From the NCBI GenBank assembly GCA_026826555.1, contig JAKSZT010038599.1, positions 1,269,066 through 1,333,065 of the forward strand: a DNA stretch of 64,000 nucleotides. The letters run 5' to 3'. The notes beneath the pieces were generated by a model that was given only the letters and a program-made list of their open reading frames with translations, searched no databases and was not told the origin of the DNA. The position numbers and the translations under genes are program-made. Below are positions 46,601 to 58,039 of this stretch, in pieces. Numbering within the stretch: position 1 is the stretch's first letter; each line of letters opens with the position of its first letter. The DNA comes from Tolypeutes matacus (lineage: Eukaryota; Chordata; Mammalia; Cingulata; Chlamyphoridae).

Positions 46601-46769
46601 CATGGCTACATGTAGAAGCTTAGAAACACATTGTAGACATCTGTGCAGGAAGAAGCAGGATGGATTTAGGAACACCACCAGCAGTATCTGGACTATGTTC
46701 TGTGTATTCTCTACTTCTTCTTCCTCTCTCCAAACTTGTCTGTAAACTCCACACAGTAGTGAATTTGTT

Positions 46770-46860
46770 TTTGTGTTTTTTCAGTAATGTACTTCCAGGA
46801 TCTTGAAAAGTGCCTGGTACAGAGTTGGTGTTCAATTATTATTTGTTAAATAGAAAAATC
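46770..46860 (+). mobile_element. L2-type LINE 3' end
   Basis: gaaaagtgcctggtacagag ttggtgttcaattattattt gttaaat matches the L2 terminus. Confidence 0.6.
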
Positions 46861-48088
46861 CATGAATTAATTAATACACTTTGCATTTTGTGTATATTTA
46901 TTGCATGTATACACTGGAATTTAGGCAGAGTAGGGTCTAGTTTCTTAGACCAAAGGAAATGAATAGATTAATCAAAGACATTTTAGGTATCTTACATTTA
47001 GACACATTTTTTTAGTAGGTGCTCCCTTTTTGAAGATACATTGGATAACTCATCCTCTTCTTTAGAACATCTGGAACACTTTCTGGTAACATTTAAATTA
47101 AGATGCTTTGATTTATCTATTATAAGCAACCTTTTAAGTTGTATTACCACCCTCTGGAAACATTCTAATTGAATGAAAAATGTTTCTTTTTGTTCCTAAT
47201 TTATACTATCCACAAAAAAATGTGTTGACATTAAACTGCTAATGCTTTGTTTCCCAGAATTGCTATTATTATTTATTATTAGAATAGACCTTCAGTAATT
47301 TACCTTAACTGTAGACTCACTAGAGATTACTGAATTTGGCAGATTAGTAAGTGAACGAATAAATATGTAAAACATCAACACTGAAATGTGCTTTATTCAT
47401 TATTTTGATAAGTGTAGTTTAATTATAATCATTTATGGTAATGTTTCACAGTATGCTAATGAACACATTGCCATATTTTATAAAATTAATGAAACCTTAC
47501 TTGGAAGAAAAATTGTTTGTTAAATTTGCCATTATTTGAGGAGGCAAATATAAATCTGTGATTTAGTATGTTTTGTATCATATTTAGATCACAAAAGTAG
47601 GTACCGTAGTATATATTGCTTATTGTCTGATGCCCCACTATAAAATAAAGTGCATGAAAGTAGATTTCCCTCATTGCACAAACATTATAAACATTATGCA
47701 CAGCTCTGCATTTAATTATATTTCCTGTAGGTATAAAATGATACACAAATGGAAAGATTTTGAAAAATATTTGAAAGTCCTATTAAATTTAAATATACAT
47801 TATGATCCTATTTGTCATAGCCTATGCTTTTAGAGGCCCTAGGGGAAAAATAAATGGTTTATTTCCATTGTTAGGAATCTACAGTCACTTCTTTTTAATG
47901 GCAACATAACATATTTAGAATAATTGCTAAATTTTGAAAAGTCTGGCCAAGTTGATCAGTAACATCTTTGCTTTGTTTTCCTTTCCTTTGTCTTGTTTTC
48001 TCTTGAGAATCCTAAAAGATGTCAATTTTTGAATCACACCTGGAAATTTTTAGATTTAAAAAGAGTAATTGAATTTTTACTAACCTGG
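46861..48088. other. Unassigned AT-rich sequence
   Basis: No gene or confident repeat. Confidence 0.4.
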
Positions 48089-48540
48089 ATTGATTGATTG
48101 GTTGATTCATTCATTCATTCATTCACTCACTCAATAAATAAATATTTAAGACTTCAGACATTCAGACCTAGTTTAATGTGTTAAGAGAAGAGCAGAAAAG
48201 AAAACAGGTTAAAATCCTTGCCTTCATGGAGTTTATTGTCTAGTTGGGGATGCATACAATAAATGGCATGTATAATTGAATAATAACTGTCCAGAGCATA
48301 ACATGGGATTTAGAGATAAATAAACAGGAGGAAGAGAAGTTATATTAGGGATAATAACAGGAAGACATGGCAGTGAGCCCTCACGGGGAAGGTGACACTT
48401 GAGAGAATAGCTGAAGGAGATGAAGGGAGCAAATGTTGCTTCAGTCTGGAAGAAGAGCCTTCCAGCCAGTGTTAAGCAAAGATATGGACCATTAGGAAGG
48501 AGCATTCTTGGTGTGTTTGAGGAAACATAGTAAGAAAGAA
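48089..48540 (-). mobile_element. L2-type LINE with tetranucleotide edge
   Basis: It starts with TGAT/ATTC tetranucleotide repeats, then cactcactcaataaataaat, tccttgccttcatggagttt attgtctagttgggg, aaggtgacacttgagagaat agctgaagg and aggagcattcttggtgtgtt. All are in L2 antisense order. Confidence 0.8.
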
Positions 48541-48879
48541 ATTATCAGGAGATAAGTCATTGAGATAACAGGGGATCAGATCAAGTATTGAAACAACCAT
48601 ATTCTTCTCTATAGTACTTTTATGATTCATGTTTCTCATATTTCTAAGCTGCTTTGCTATAAATAAGCAGCTATTTTCAGTTACTTCTGTAAATTGTAGT
48701 GTATATTTTATAGACTAAACTAAATATTGCACATTAAAAACATAGACTTGTTCAGACAAAGAAATTGATCTTAACAAATACCTCTTCAAAATTTACAATA
48801 GACTTAGTTAAAAATATATATTACCTTATAACACTTTCACTTTATGTATTTTATAAATGTAACTTAAGGTAAGGAAAAT
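48541..48879. other. Unassigned AT-rich sequence
   Basis: Nothing recognised. Confidence 0.3.
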
Positions 48880-49720
48880 GTCAAACAAAATGATCCAAAG
48901 GATGAATTTGATTATATCAAAATGAAGGATTTGTGTTTTGCAAATGAACCACTAACAAAGTAAGGGAAGACAAAAAAAAAAAAAAAAATAGAGAGAGAAT
49001 GAATGAGAGAAGTTATTTACAATTTAAAAAATTTTCAAGGTGTTACTATATACAATAGATCAACAATAAGATGAAACACCAATCCCCATAGGAAAATGTG
49101 CAAGGAATAAGAATGTGTAATTTATAGAAGAAAAGCAATCTGTAGCAGAAGAAAAGAAATGATATTATGCATTTGCAGGAATGCTTAAAGTGTTTAAAAA
49201 TCAGAAGTATGAAATTTTAAATTATGACATATAAGACTTATTAGCCTGGCAAAACTTAGGAAACTGGATAATGGCAAATGTTAACAGGAAACAGCAGAAG
49301 TAGGAAAACTCATTTCCTGTGGGTGGAAGTATAGAATGGCAAAGAAATTTTGATTAACTGGCACTGTATATGCATATTCAATATCCACATGAACTTCATA
49401 ATAACAATTCTAATCAGGGTTTTATATTCTGAAGCAATTTTCCCATACTTCATGCAGAAAGATGTTTATTGCAGCACTATAGTTGTCTATCAGCAGATGA
49501 ATATCATGGAATAACATGCACAAGTTAGAAGAAACCAATGAGATGCTTACACAGCAACATAGAGGAATATTTTTAAATAACTTAATGAATAAAAAATAGA
49601 AAATCACAGCAACATTTATTGAAATTACAAAGTAATTGCATTCAAAGCAACAATACACATTTTTCAAGAATATATGCGAATAAAAAGGAGAAACATGGGA
49701 GTGAAATATGGAGATAGAAG
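48880..49720 (+). mobile_element. Old LINE-1, ORF2 end and 3' region
   Basis: gatgaatttgattatatcaa aatgaaggatttgtg (end of L1 ORF2: aaattgacaaatgggatctaattaaac) and, further on, aaagatgtttattgcagcac tatagttgtctatcagcaga tgaa (L1: ttcatagcagcattattcacaatag... catcaacagatgaatgg). An A-run at 48971-48988 looks like a secondary expansion. Confidence 0.75.
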
Positions 49721-49989
49721 GGGATAAAAATATTACTATTTTGTTCCCTGTACATCTTTAAACTCTACTTAAAAATATAATTAGTTAGTGAAGTGTCAGC
49801 AAACTAGCTATGTAAACTAGCATATATACAATTTGGCTGATTCAGAGGGCTCAATGTAATGCTTTGCTTTTGCTCATACATATCAACACATTCACAATTT
49901 AAGCTAATTAAAATGTTTATTATATATCAATATATTAAATAATATCAATACCTTAATAGAATAAAAGGGATAAATTATGTTCATAACAA

Positions 49990-50260
49990 TATGATCACAC
50001 TTTTACAAGTTAGATATAAAAGGAAATAACCTAAATGTGATAAACACTACCTATCAAAAACTTATAGCAATTATAATATTTCAATATTTTAACATCAGAA
50101 TCATCCATTGGAACAAGATAAGGAGGTCTCCTATTGCAGTTACTATTCACATTTTTACTGGTAATCATTGTTAATGCAATAAGACAAGAAAACAAAATAA
50201 GAAAAATATCCTTAATTACAGAAGTGGTACATATCAAGGGATACTTAGGGAACATAATTA
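49990..50260 (+). mobile_element. Old LINE-1 ORF2 fragment
   Basis: ggaacaagataaggaggtct, ttactggtaatcattgttaa tgcaataagacaagaaaaca matches L1 reverse-transcriptase text (ggaacaagacaaggatgccc ... agtactggaagtcctagccagagcaattagacaagag). Confidence 0.8.
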
Positions 50261-50699
50261 ATAACTCATCATCCCCAACTGACTGCTGAACCTATTGAGA
50301 AAGAAAGAGAAGTGTAACAGGCGAGGGACAAATATATCATCTTTGCCACCCATAATGCTGATACCAGAGAAGGTGCTTAAAACCACAAGTGTATTTCCTA
50401 TTAGTGAAACTCAGGAATAGAAACAAACACTGTTACAAAGGTCTTGCTGAACTATCAAAGGCTTTCCAAGAAGCAGGGCTTATACCCTAAAGTTACCACA
50501 TTGCCAAGTAAAATTCAGAGGAAATGTTCTCTAAAGATATGTTTGCTCTAAGATGAAAATGGGATTAAGTTACTTCTCTCCTCTGAATGAGTGAATAAGA
50601 AGTCAGAGGAAGTCCAGGAATATTATTCTGGGAGAGCTCTTTCTACATGGAAGAAAATATTCTCAGCAAAGTCAGACTGCCTCCCTAAAAGTAGTCTAT
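50261..50699. other. Unassigned segment between L1 pieces
   Basis: About 440 bp that I cannot place. It separates two L1 ORF2 fragments that are otherwise in order, so it may be an insertion. Confidence 0.35.
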
Positions 50700-51410
50700 G
50701 TTAAAAATACTTCTAAAACATCAATTACCAAATATGGGAAATAGTAAGGCACTTTGACACTGTGACCAGATACATGGTAATGATATGGAAAGAGTTTTAA
50801 CTTTATACTATCCAAAAATTAGAAAGTATAATCGAAGTAAAAAAGGAACATATTAATAGTACAAATACTGTAAAATACTTAGTAATGAACTAAAATATAA
50901 AAAAATTTATTAAAATGGAATCATCTCATTTTCATTGATAAGGAAATTCTATATTGTAAAGATGTCAAATCATCCCAAATTGCTTGATATTTAATTGCAA
51001 TTGGCAACCAATTTTCAATAGGTTGTCATGTGAAACTTGGCAAATTATTCTACATATCTAGTAAAGAGAAAGGGACCCAGAATGGGTAAAATACTCTCAA
51101 GAAAAATGCAGACAAGGCACTTTTGTCATTCAGTTCAAATTTGTATTGAATTTAATTCTATTGTGGTTGGGTGGGAATAGACAAGTAATTCAAATGGAAA
51201 GCAAAATTAAGTATACATGAGATTTTAGTACATGATAAAGGAATCATTTCAAAGCAGTGGTTAAGAAAGGGATTATCCAATAAATTGTGTTATAATATAA
51301 GAACCTTACTTAATATCATATATAAAAACAAAGCTTTAAAATCCAGAATGAAAATTGACTTAAAATGAAAATGAGAAATATTTGTGGCAAATTCTATTGT
51401 ATATTCACTA
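50700..51410 (+). mobile_element. Old LINE-1 ORF2 fragment
   Basis: attttcattgataaggaaat tctatattgtaaagatgtca (L1: gaagaatcaatattgtgaaaatggccatactgccc) and agaaagggattatccaataa attg (L1: gggattccctatttaataaatggtgc). Confidence 0.7.
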
Positions 51411-51429
51411 TTTTTCCTTTCTTCACAGT

Positions 51430-51775
51430 CCCTACCCTCATTTTAGGTTTGGGAGAATCTGCTCCATTTTATTTGAGCTTGAATGTGGCCAATAGGAAGT
51501 TAGTAGGCATAATGTGAACAGTACTTTGCATGTGTTTGTTCAGTCTGGCTTGCTCTCTTGTGCGTCTGCCATCCACAATGAAAAGAACCTAGGAGGCCTT
51601 TGGCCCCAGAATGAAGACATATCTACAGTATTCTTCAGCATAATCTACAACCTGGAGCAAAATCAACGAATCACAGCTTAGTTTAGCTGACTTCCAGATC
51701 TGTGAGCAAGAAAATAAATGCATGTTATTTAAAGTCCCTAAGATTACTGGGGCCTAGCTTATTGTGATAGTGAAT
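51430..51775 (+). mobile_element. Ancient LTR-like repeat (MLT-type)
   Basis: gcttgaatgtggccaatagg, cccagaatgaagacatatct, cagatctgtgagcaagaaaa taaatgcatgttatttaaag (polyadenylation region) and gcttattgtgatagtgaatt aataa. Resembles old MaLR-type LTRs. Confidence 0.5.
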
Positions 51776-51805
51776 TAATAATTTATAGAAGATATTTGAA
51801 AATAG

Positions 51806-51807
51806 GT

Positions 51808-51881
<74 letters not shown>
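51806..51881. repeat. Compound (TG)n(AG)n microsatellite
   Basis: About 17 TG units followed by about 20 uninterrupted AG units. It is the purest dinucleotide tract in the window. Confidence 0.97.
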
Positions 51882-51885
<4 letters not shown>

Positions 51886-51921
51886 TACTTACAGAGTAAA
51901 GAATGTCTTCGTAGGCCAAAA

Positions 51922-51962
51922 TTAAATTAATTAATTAATTAATTAAAAAAAAAAAAAAAAAC
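51922..51962. repeat. (TTAA)n and A-run
   Basis: TTAA/AATT tetranucleotide repeats followed by an A-run of about 17. Confidence 0.9.
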
Positions 51963-53880
51963 AGAAGAAAGACAAACGCAAACCATAACAAATATCTACC
52001 TTAACGTCGATGTAAAAATACCAATGAAATAAAATAAATAATATATCAGTTCAAAATGATGAGACAGGCTAAGAAAAAATAACTTGCATTCAAAGAGAAA
52101 GAAGGCATAAAAAAGGAATATGGGCAAAAATATAAACAACAAATGCACAACAATATTAAATAAATTTTGTTTTAATGGGCCTAAATTAGAATCTTAAGTT
52201 TAGTATGATATTACAGCTGGTGCAATGGAAAAAAAGGTGAGTGAAGCACCCTATGTTTTTTTTTTTTTAATGAATCCAGATTCAGGGATAAATAGTAGAC
52301 TTCTGAGAGAAGCAATAGTTTCAGAAATTGAAAGTGGTGCCTTGATCACCAGCATCAGCATGCTGAATAAATAGCTCCCACTGTATGAGCCATACCAGAG
52401 ATTATTAAGGGAGTCCTTGAGCCTCTAAAAGTGATTAAGCTTGAATATCAAAAGCTATTCTCAATTACAACTAAGGCACAGCAGGGAACACAGCTGACTG
52501 ATTACATAGCCACATATTGGAAACTCTTCTGTCATAAGAACCCAGATACAAAAATTGGCATAGTTTTTTTTTTTTTTTCAACTTGTGGAAGGTGCAGCTG
52601 AGCTAGAAAAGGCAATTAAGTTCCGAAATCAGGGAAAAGTACACTCTGTTAAAGAACGCTAGTCAGCAGTTTGAACTCAGATTTACATGAGGTAGAAACT
52701 GCAAGCAACTCTGAAGCGACAAGACGTCTGAACAGGTGTAAAGAGTGTATCATAAGCCTCCAGCCTTTCCTTAGTGAACATGTTTATGTGAGGCAGTGCA
52801 GTTTTACTGCAGGGACTGCATCTCCCTGAAAGAGGTTGCAGGTGCCATCTTAGAATAAACACTAGCATTTCTGAAAAATACCTCTAAGGGAGCCGACAGT
52901 AGAGATTTCCAATTCCCTACCCTTCTTTATTTTGAAGTTTATTTGTCTGCAAAGTGGTTTGGATCTATAGTACAAGTGAAAAATAGTTAATTAGTCTTTT
53001 CTATTACCTGAGTAATAGGAATGAATACTTCTGTATCTATACTTGGAACACGAGATTTTTTTTTGTACCCCAGATACGCATGATATACCGTATTGTCTAA
53101 GACAACTGATTCCCTATATACGTGTAAGCACTCAGATTCGGAACAACTGCCTGGTTTTTACTCATATTTTACCACTCTGGTCATATTCATTAGTAGCACT
53201 AGCAGCATTTCAGCTACTCAGTGCTGTTGTCTTACTGAAAAACACTTGGCAAAACATCTTTACATTAATAATAACAATAAAAATAACGACCATAGTAATT
53301 AATTAATTAATTAAAACCAAAAATAAACTGTTTCCTGAGGTTTGCCATTGTTAGATGTAAAGTAATATTATGTTTTAATAATAATTTAAGATCTATGCTT
53401 TCAAAATTAAAGATTTCAGTTTAAAAAAACCCCTTTGAGGTTAAAACAGCACTTTATTATACTACTCCTACTGTCCCTCACCCACTTTCTTCTACCAACT
53501 AGCAAATCACTTTTATATTTGCTTCAAATTTTCAATACCTGGCCCCATGGTCTTTCCCCATTCAAGTCTAGTCATCATTCTGGATAACATTCATGAATAT
53601 TTTTGATTGTTTTGTTTGAATCTCTATTTTACTTCTAAAAACTTGACTTCAAGAATAAAGCCCATGATAATCATCTTCCATTTTTCTCCCTTGTTCATGT
53701 TATTCCTTCCACGATACATCTTTTCCAGCAATGAAAATTTCTGTATGTTGGCTTCTCTACTTTACCTTTTTATAAAAATCACTGTTTCCCTGGGGCTTTA
53801 CTTTCTTCCTTATTAATTCTGACATCTTTTATGACTCCCTTGATAATCCCTGAAGAGCCATGTTCCATTTTCCTCCATCA
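51963..53880. other. Unassigned sequence
   Basis: No gene or confident repeat in about 1.9 kb. T-runs at 52258-52268 and 52566-52577, and a (TTAA)n patch at 53298-53313. Confidence 0.35.
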
Positions 53881-53905
53881 TAATTATTCCATAGAACTTT
53901 TTAAA

Positions 53906-53907
53906 AT

Positions 53908-53944
<37 letters not shown>

Positions 53945-53945
53945 A
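53906..53945. repeat. (ATTT)n microsatellite
   Basis: Ten near-perfect ATTT units ending in a T-run. Confidence 0.95.
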
Positions 53946-54369
53946 CTTTATTTTGTACATTTAATAATTGAAAATATAAACAATTAAAATCTAAAAAGTA
54001 AACACAGCTGCCTTCCTTTTCTTTTTTATTCAGGATTCCTTTGATTGAGACATTCCTTCTTCTTGTATCTACCCCTGCCCTCCCCACCCCCAACACGGCC
54101 AGGACCAAATAATAACATATCCTGGCATATTGGTGTTGGAAGAAATTCATTGTTTCCTATCTCAACTCAGCCCAAAAAGCTTTTTAGGTCTTCTTCCATA
54201 TTTTTCTTAGTCAGCTTTCTCTCATTTTTCACAAGGCTGTTTCTAACTTCCCACACTTCTGGAATTCCTTATCCTACCCAAACCCCATTCTCAATAATAG
54301 AAGAGCTTCTATTTCCTGAGAGCTTAGTAACCCCTAGAACAATCAGCTATGCCTTCTACAAATGTCACC
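53946..54369. other. Unassigned sequence
   Basis: Includes an open frame (54045-54377) that I regard as chance, and a C-rich patch at 54068-54095. Confidence 0.3.
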
Positions 54370-54530
54370 ATATTTAATCCTCTTAGAAATTCATTGAAAA
54401 CATTTTCATTATTCTCATTGTAGTGACAGAAACTGAAATTGAGAATGAGAAAGCATGTCCAGGTTCAATAGTGAATAACAGAAGAAGTGTGGATTTGAGC
54501 CCCCAACCTCAGCATCCTAAACACCCCCTT
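54370..54530 (-). mobile_element. MIR SINE
   Basis: atatttaatcctcttagaaa, attattctcattgtagtgac agaaactgaaattgagaatg and agtgtggatttgagccccca follow antisense MIR. Confidence 0.7.
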
Positions 54531-54925
54531 CAACAGAAAAAATTGCCCCTTTCTTTATTGTGATTAAAGGAGCCATTAGTTGGGAACTACCTTGCTTTCT
54601 GCATTTCTATCTTAAAGACATTTTCTCTCCTCTGTTCCTCATTTTCTTCTGAGTTATTGTCAGAGTTGTTGGACTTTCCTGTCTACAGTTTGTGAGCACC
54701 CCATAATATCTTCTTCTGCCTCCAAAAGTCCTTCTTTTCATATAATCCACTTACTCTTCCGAAGCTTCCACTTTTTTCTCCATTGGATCCTCTCCATTAC
54801 TATAAAAACAACAATGATAATAATAATAATTTTTCATCCTATAAAAAAGAAAACAATCTTTCTTTAAATACTATTTGAGCTTTTTGGTTCTTTCACAGTG
54901 ACAGTTTTAAGGGTGGCCTATAGTC
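54531..54925. other. Unassigned sequence
   Basis: Nothing recognised. Confidence 0.3.
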
Positions 54926-54929
54926 AATA

Positions 54930-55656
54930 TGTAATGTAACCTTGTAACCACTGTTGTCACCCAGTAGATGATTTCCCTTAGGAAAGTTCTCTGTTTCTCT
55001 GTAGATCATAACTGCTTACTATAAGGTTGTAATTGTAAGTGTTATTTTAGTTTGCTTTCATTATTTTACTTACTATCTTATGTTAATCGAACTATTGAAG
55101 ACTCTTCTGTAACCCTTAACTACATATGTTGCCACAGTCAGACTGTCAGTTCTTAAGCTTGTTTAGCTTAGTTTAGCTTGGTCTCCTTAATTATTATCGT
55201 ATGTGGGTTGAACTATTTATGACTCTGCCTTAACCTGTATCAATATATATTGCCCCAGCAAGAATCTGAAAGTTTTTAATGGCCCGTTTGTTTAGCTTAG
55301 TTCAATTCTTTCACTTGTTTCCTTATGTTAATTAAGCCTGTAACCCCATGTGTACCCAGCTGGCCCTTGTCAGTCTGCAAGGGCACCTTCTTGAGCCTGC
55401 TCACACACTTCCAATTGAACAAATCAATCAATATCTCCCAACATCTCAAAGTCACTATCTCCACCTCCCTTTGTTCGAATCTCATAAATACCTCAGAGTT
55501 TCTCCAACTTAAGGAAACAGATCTGAGGCTTGGATTTTTGACCTTTGCCTTCTGTTTCCTTACACAGAGCTCTGTAATAAAACTTTCTCTCTTTGAAACC
55601 TCACTGTCACAGATTGGCATTTGTGCATGTCAGGCAGCGAACTTTGTTGGGCAACA
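54930..55656 (+). mobile_element. ERV1-type (gammaretrovirus-like) solo LTR
   Basis: A 727-bp LTR from tgtaatgtaaccttgtaacc to cgaactttgttgggcaaca, flanked by a perfect 4-bp duplication aata (54926-54929, 55657-55660), the size typical of gammaretroviral integrases. The U3 holds two and a half diverged copies of a ~120-bp unit (starts near 55078, 55194 and 55324, each with taacc or similar). Promoter and processing signals: cataaata at 55483-55490 and aataaa at 55576-55581. No internal sequence remains, so it is a recombination-derived solo LTR. The 146-codon frame across its 3' half is an artefact. Confidence 0.88.
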
Positions 55657-55819
55657 AATATCTCACCCACTTCTTTTATTTTCCCTCATTTATATAGTGA
55701 AATCCAAGTTACAAACTTTTCCACTGAAACTGCTTCCTTCTATGCCAACATCAAACTTGTTATAACAAAGATAAACTTTTTGATTCTCATTTCTATGGTA
55801 ATGCAGAATATTCATGCAT

Positions 55820-56850
55820 TCGTTTTATATTGCTGTATAGCAAATTACTATGTACTTAGTGGCTTATAACAGTGGGTATTTATTATCTCACAGCTCTGAC
55901 AAGTCTGATGTGGCTTTACTAGGTTCTCTCTTCAGGGTCTCATAAGACTAAAACCAAGGTTTTACCTGAGGCTGTATTCTCATTTAGAGGTCAGGGTGTT
56001 CTGCCAAGATCAATCACGTCATTGCCAAATTAGGTAGAACAGAAATCTCCAGTTTCTTGCTGTCAGCTGGTGTTTGCAATGAACTCTGAGAGGCTGCCCT
56101 CAGGTCCTATCCAGGAGGCCTTTTTCACTACATGGCAGCTTTTTCCCTCAAAGCCAGCAGGAGAATCTCCCTCTTATAGCTATCATGTAATTTTAAATAA
56201 TACTTATAAAGTGAATGACTATTTGTGATGATTTGAAGCTGTATGTACTCCAGGAAAAGTATGTTCTTAAAATGAATCCATTCCTGTGGCTATGGATCCA
56301 TTGTAAGTAGGATTTTTGGTGAGTAGGATCTTAAGTTAAGATGTGACACACCTCAGTCAAGGTGGGTCTTAATCCTCTTACTGGAGTCATTTTTTTTCAG
56401 ACAAAGGGAGAAAGAAAGCCATGGAAGCAAGAAATTGAAAGCAAGGAAACCCAAAAGAGAAGGGAGAGACCAGGAGATGTAGCCATGTGTCTTGCCATGT
56501 AACAGAGGAGTCCAGGATTATCAGCAGCTGGTCTGCAGGAAGAAAGCATGGCTTAATTATCCCTTCATTTGCACATTTTTCTCAGCCTCAAAACTGTAAG
56601 CTTATAAGTTAATAAATTTCTATTTTTGAAAGCCAATCCATTTTTGTGCTATCTGCATTTTGGCAGCCTAGGAAAATGGAACACTATCTCATCACCTTTG
56701 CAATATAACTTGACTTAATCAAGGGAGTGGCTTTCCCATCAGGATTTAGGTCTAACTGTCATGCAGAGGGAAGGAGATTTAACTGGTCATGTACACCAAT
56801 GGTCAGGGATCTTGGGGCATCTTAGAATCCTGCCCTCCATAATTTCCTCT
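55820..56850 (-). mobile_element. Ancient LTR-like repeat split by a younger LTR
   Basis: Left part: ttatattgctgtatagcaaa ttactatgtacttagtggct and tattatctcacagctctgac. Right part after the insertion: atggtcagggatcttggggc atcttagaatcctgcc. These are the two halves of an old MLT-type LTR read antisense, separated by the X1 LTR at 56224-56683. Confidence 0.7.
56224..56683 (+). mobile_element. Group X1 solo LTR nested in an older LTR
   Basis: A 460-bp LTR from tgtgatgatttgaagctgta to ctaggaaaatggaaca. Flanks are ctatt (56219-56223) and ctatc (56684-56688), one mismatch. Internal: gatgtgacacacctcag, caagaaattgaaagcaagga and aagttaataaatttctattt (polyadenylation signal). The TATA-containing stretch is deleted and replaced by a T-run near 56390. 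Confidence 0.92.
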
Positions 56851-56974
56851 TTAATATGTTCCGTTGCTTTAGCTCCTCTGAACAACTTTCACAGTTTTCC
56901 TCCTTCCCCCTTGATCTCATCTTCAAATGCCTGTTTTCCTGGCATCTCTTAAAATATTTAATATTACCCACTCC

Positions 56975-57535
56975 TGTAGCAGTTTGATATTATTGATGAA
57001 TTTCAAAAAGAAGTATTGGATTATGTTTGTAAACTGGCCTTTTCCTCTGGGCATATTAGAGAGTGTAATGGGTTCAGAGGTTTTACTTTTACTTGATTAA
57101 ATAATGATTAAGGCTTTGATTGGGCCACATAAGGAGGACATTGAGTCCCATCCCCCTTGATGGGTGGGGACTCACAGAGAAAAGGCACCGCAGAGAAGGG
57201 TGGTTGGAGTTTTTGAGCTAGAGCCCCAGGAAGTAAGCACACAGAGGAGGTTGGTCATGAGGAAGGAGAGAAGGCCCCAGAAAAAGACAAGCTGTTCAAA
57301 TGACAGCCCACAGCTGGCCTTGTGGAGGGAACAAAGCAGCTGAGCCTGGAGAGAATCTAGCCCTGGGGAGAGAGACAAAGCCTAGAGAGCCTCAATAGAC
57401 TGGTGAGCAAAGTAACTTATGCTTTATGGCCTGGTAGCTGTAAACTTCTTTCCCAAATAAATATCCTTTATAAAAACCAATCGATTTCTTGATTTCTGGT
57501 ATTTTGCATCAGCACCCCCTTGGTTGACTAATACA
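56975..57535 (+). mobile_element. Group X3 solo LTR
   Basis: A 561-bp LTR from tgtagcagtttgatattatt to tggttgactaataca with a perfect actcc duplication (56970-56974, 57536-57540). It shares tgtttgtaaactgg, cctctgggcatattaga and ccaaataaatatcctttata (polyadenylation signal) with the reversed copy at 21556-22214, and is about 100 bp shorter. Confidence 0.92.
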
Positions 57536-57594
57536 ACTCCTAAGATTTAGTCTTCTAATTATAATCTGATGCTGCTAAAATCCATATCTCTATT

Positions 57595-58036
57595 TGTTTT
57601 AGTTTCCTGGCTGCTAAAGCAAATGTCATACAATGGGTTGGCTTAAATAATGGGAATTTATTGGCACATGTTTTTGAAGCTAAGAGAAGTCCAAAATCAG
57701 TGCATCATCAAGATAATGTTTTCTTTGAAAAGACAATGGCATCCTGGGGCTGATTTATGGTGATCCTTGGTCCTTGGCTTTTCTGACAATGCATATGGCT
57801 GCTACTCCTGGCTTCTTCAGTCTCTTCCAGCTTCCAGTGACTTTCAGCTTCTGTCTGCTACCTGTGGTTTTCCCTATAAGGTCTTTAGTTATAGAATTAA
57901 GACCCATCCTGATTCAGTTGGGTGACACCTTAACTGCAGTAACGTCATCAAATGTACTATTTACAATGGGTTCACAACCACAAGAATGGATTAAGTTTAA
58001 GAACATATTTTCTCTGGGTGAATAGCCACCATGCCA
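57595..58036 (-). mobile_element. Group X1 LTR
   Basis: tgttttagtttcctggctgc, acaatgggttggcttaaata atggg, gtgcatcatcaagataatg, ctgattcagttgggtgacac and ggattaagtttaagaacata. The right terminus has decayed and no duplication is visible. Confidence 0.85.
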
Positions 58037-58039
58037 TTC

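Noticed and set aside
55325..55765. 146-codon open frame
   Set aside because: It begins in the U3 of the ERV1-type LTR, runs through U5 and exits into flanking sequence, which no viral or host gene would do.
57595..58036. Tried to assign a 5-bp duplication to this LTR using ctatt on the left
   Set aside because: No matching bases follow any plausible right terminus, which has decayed.
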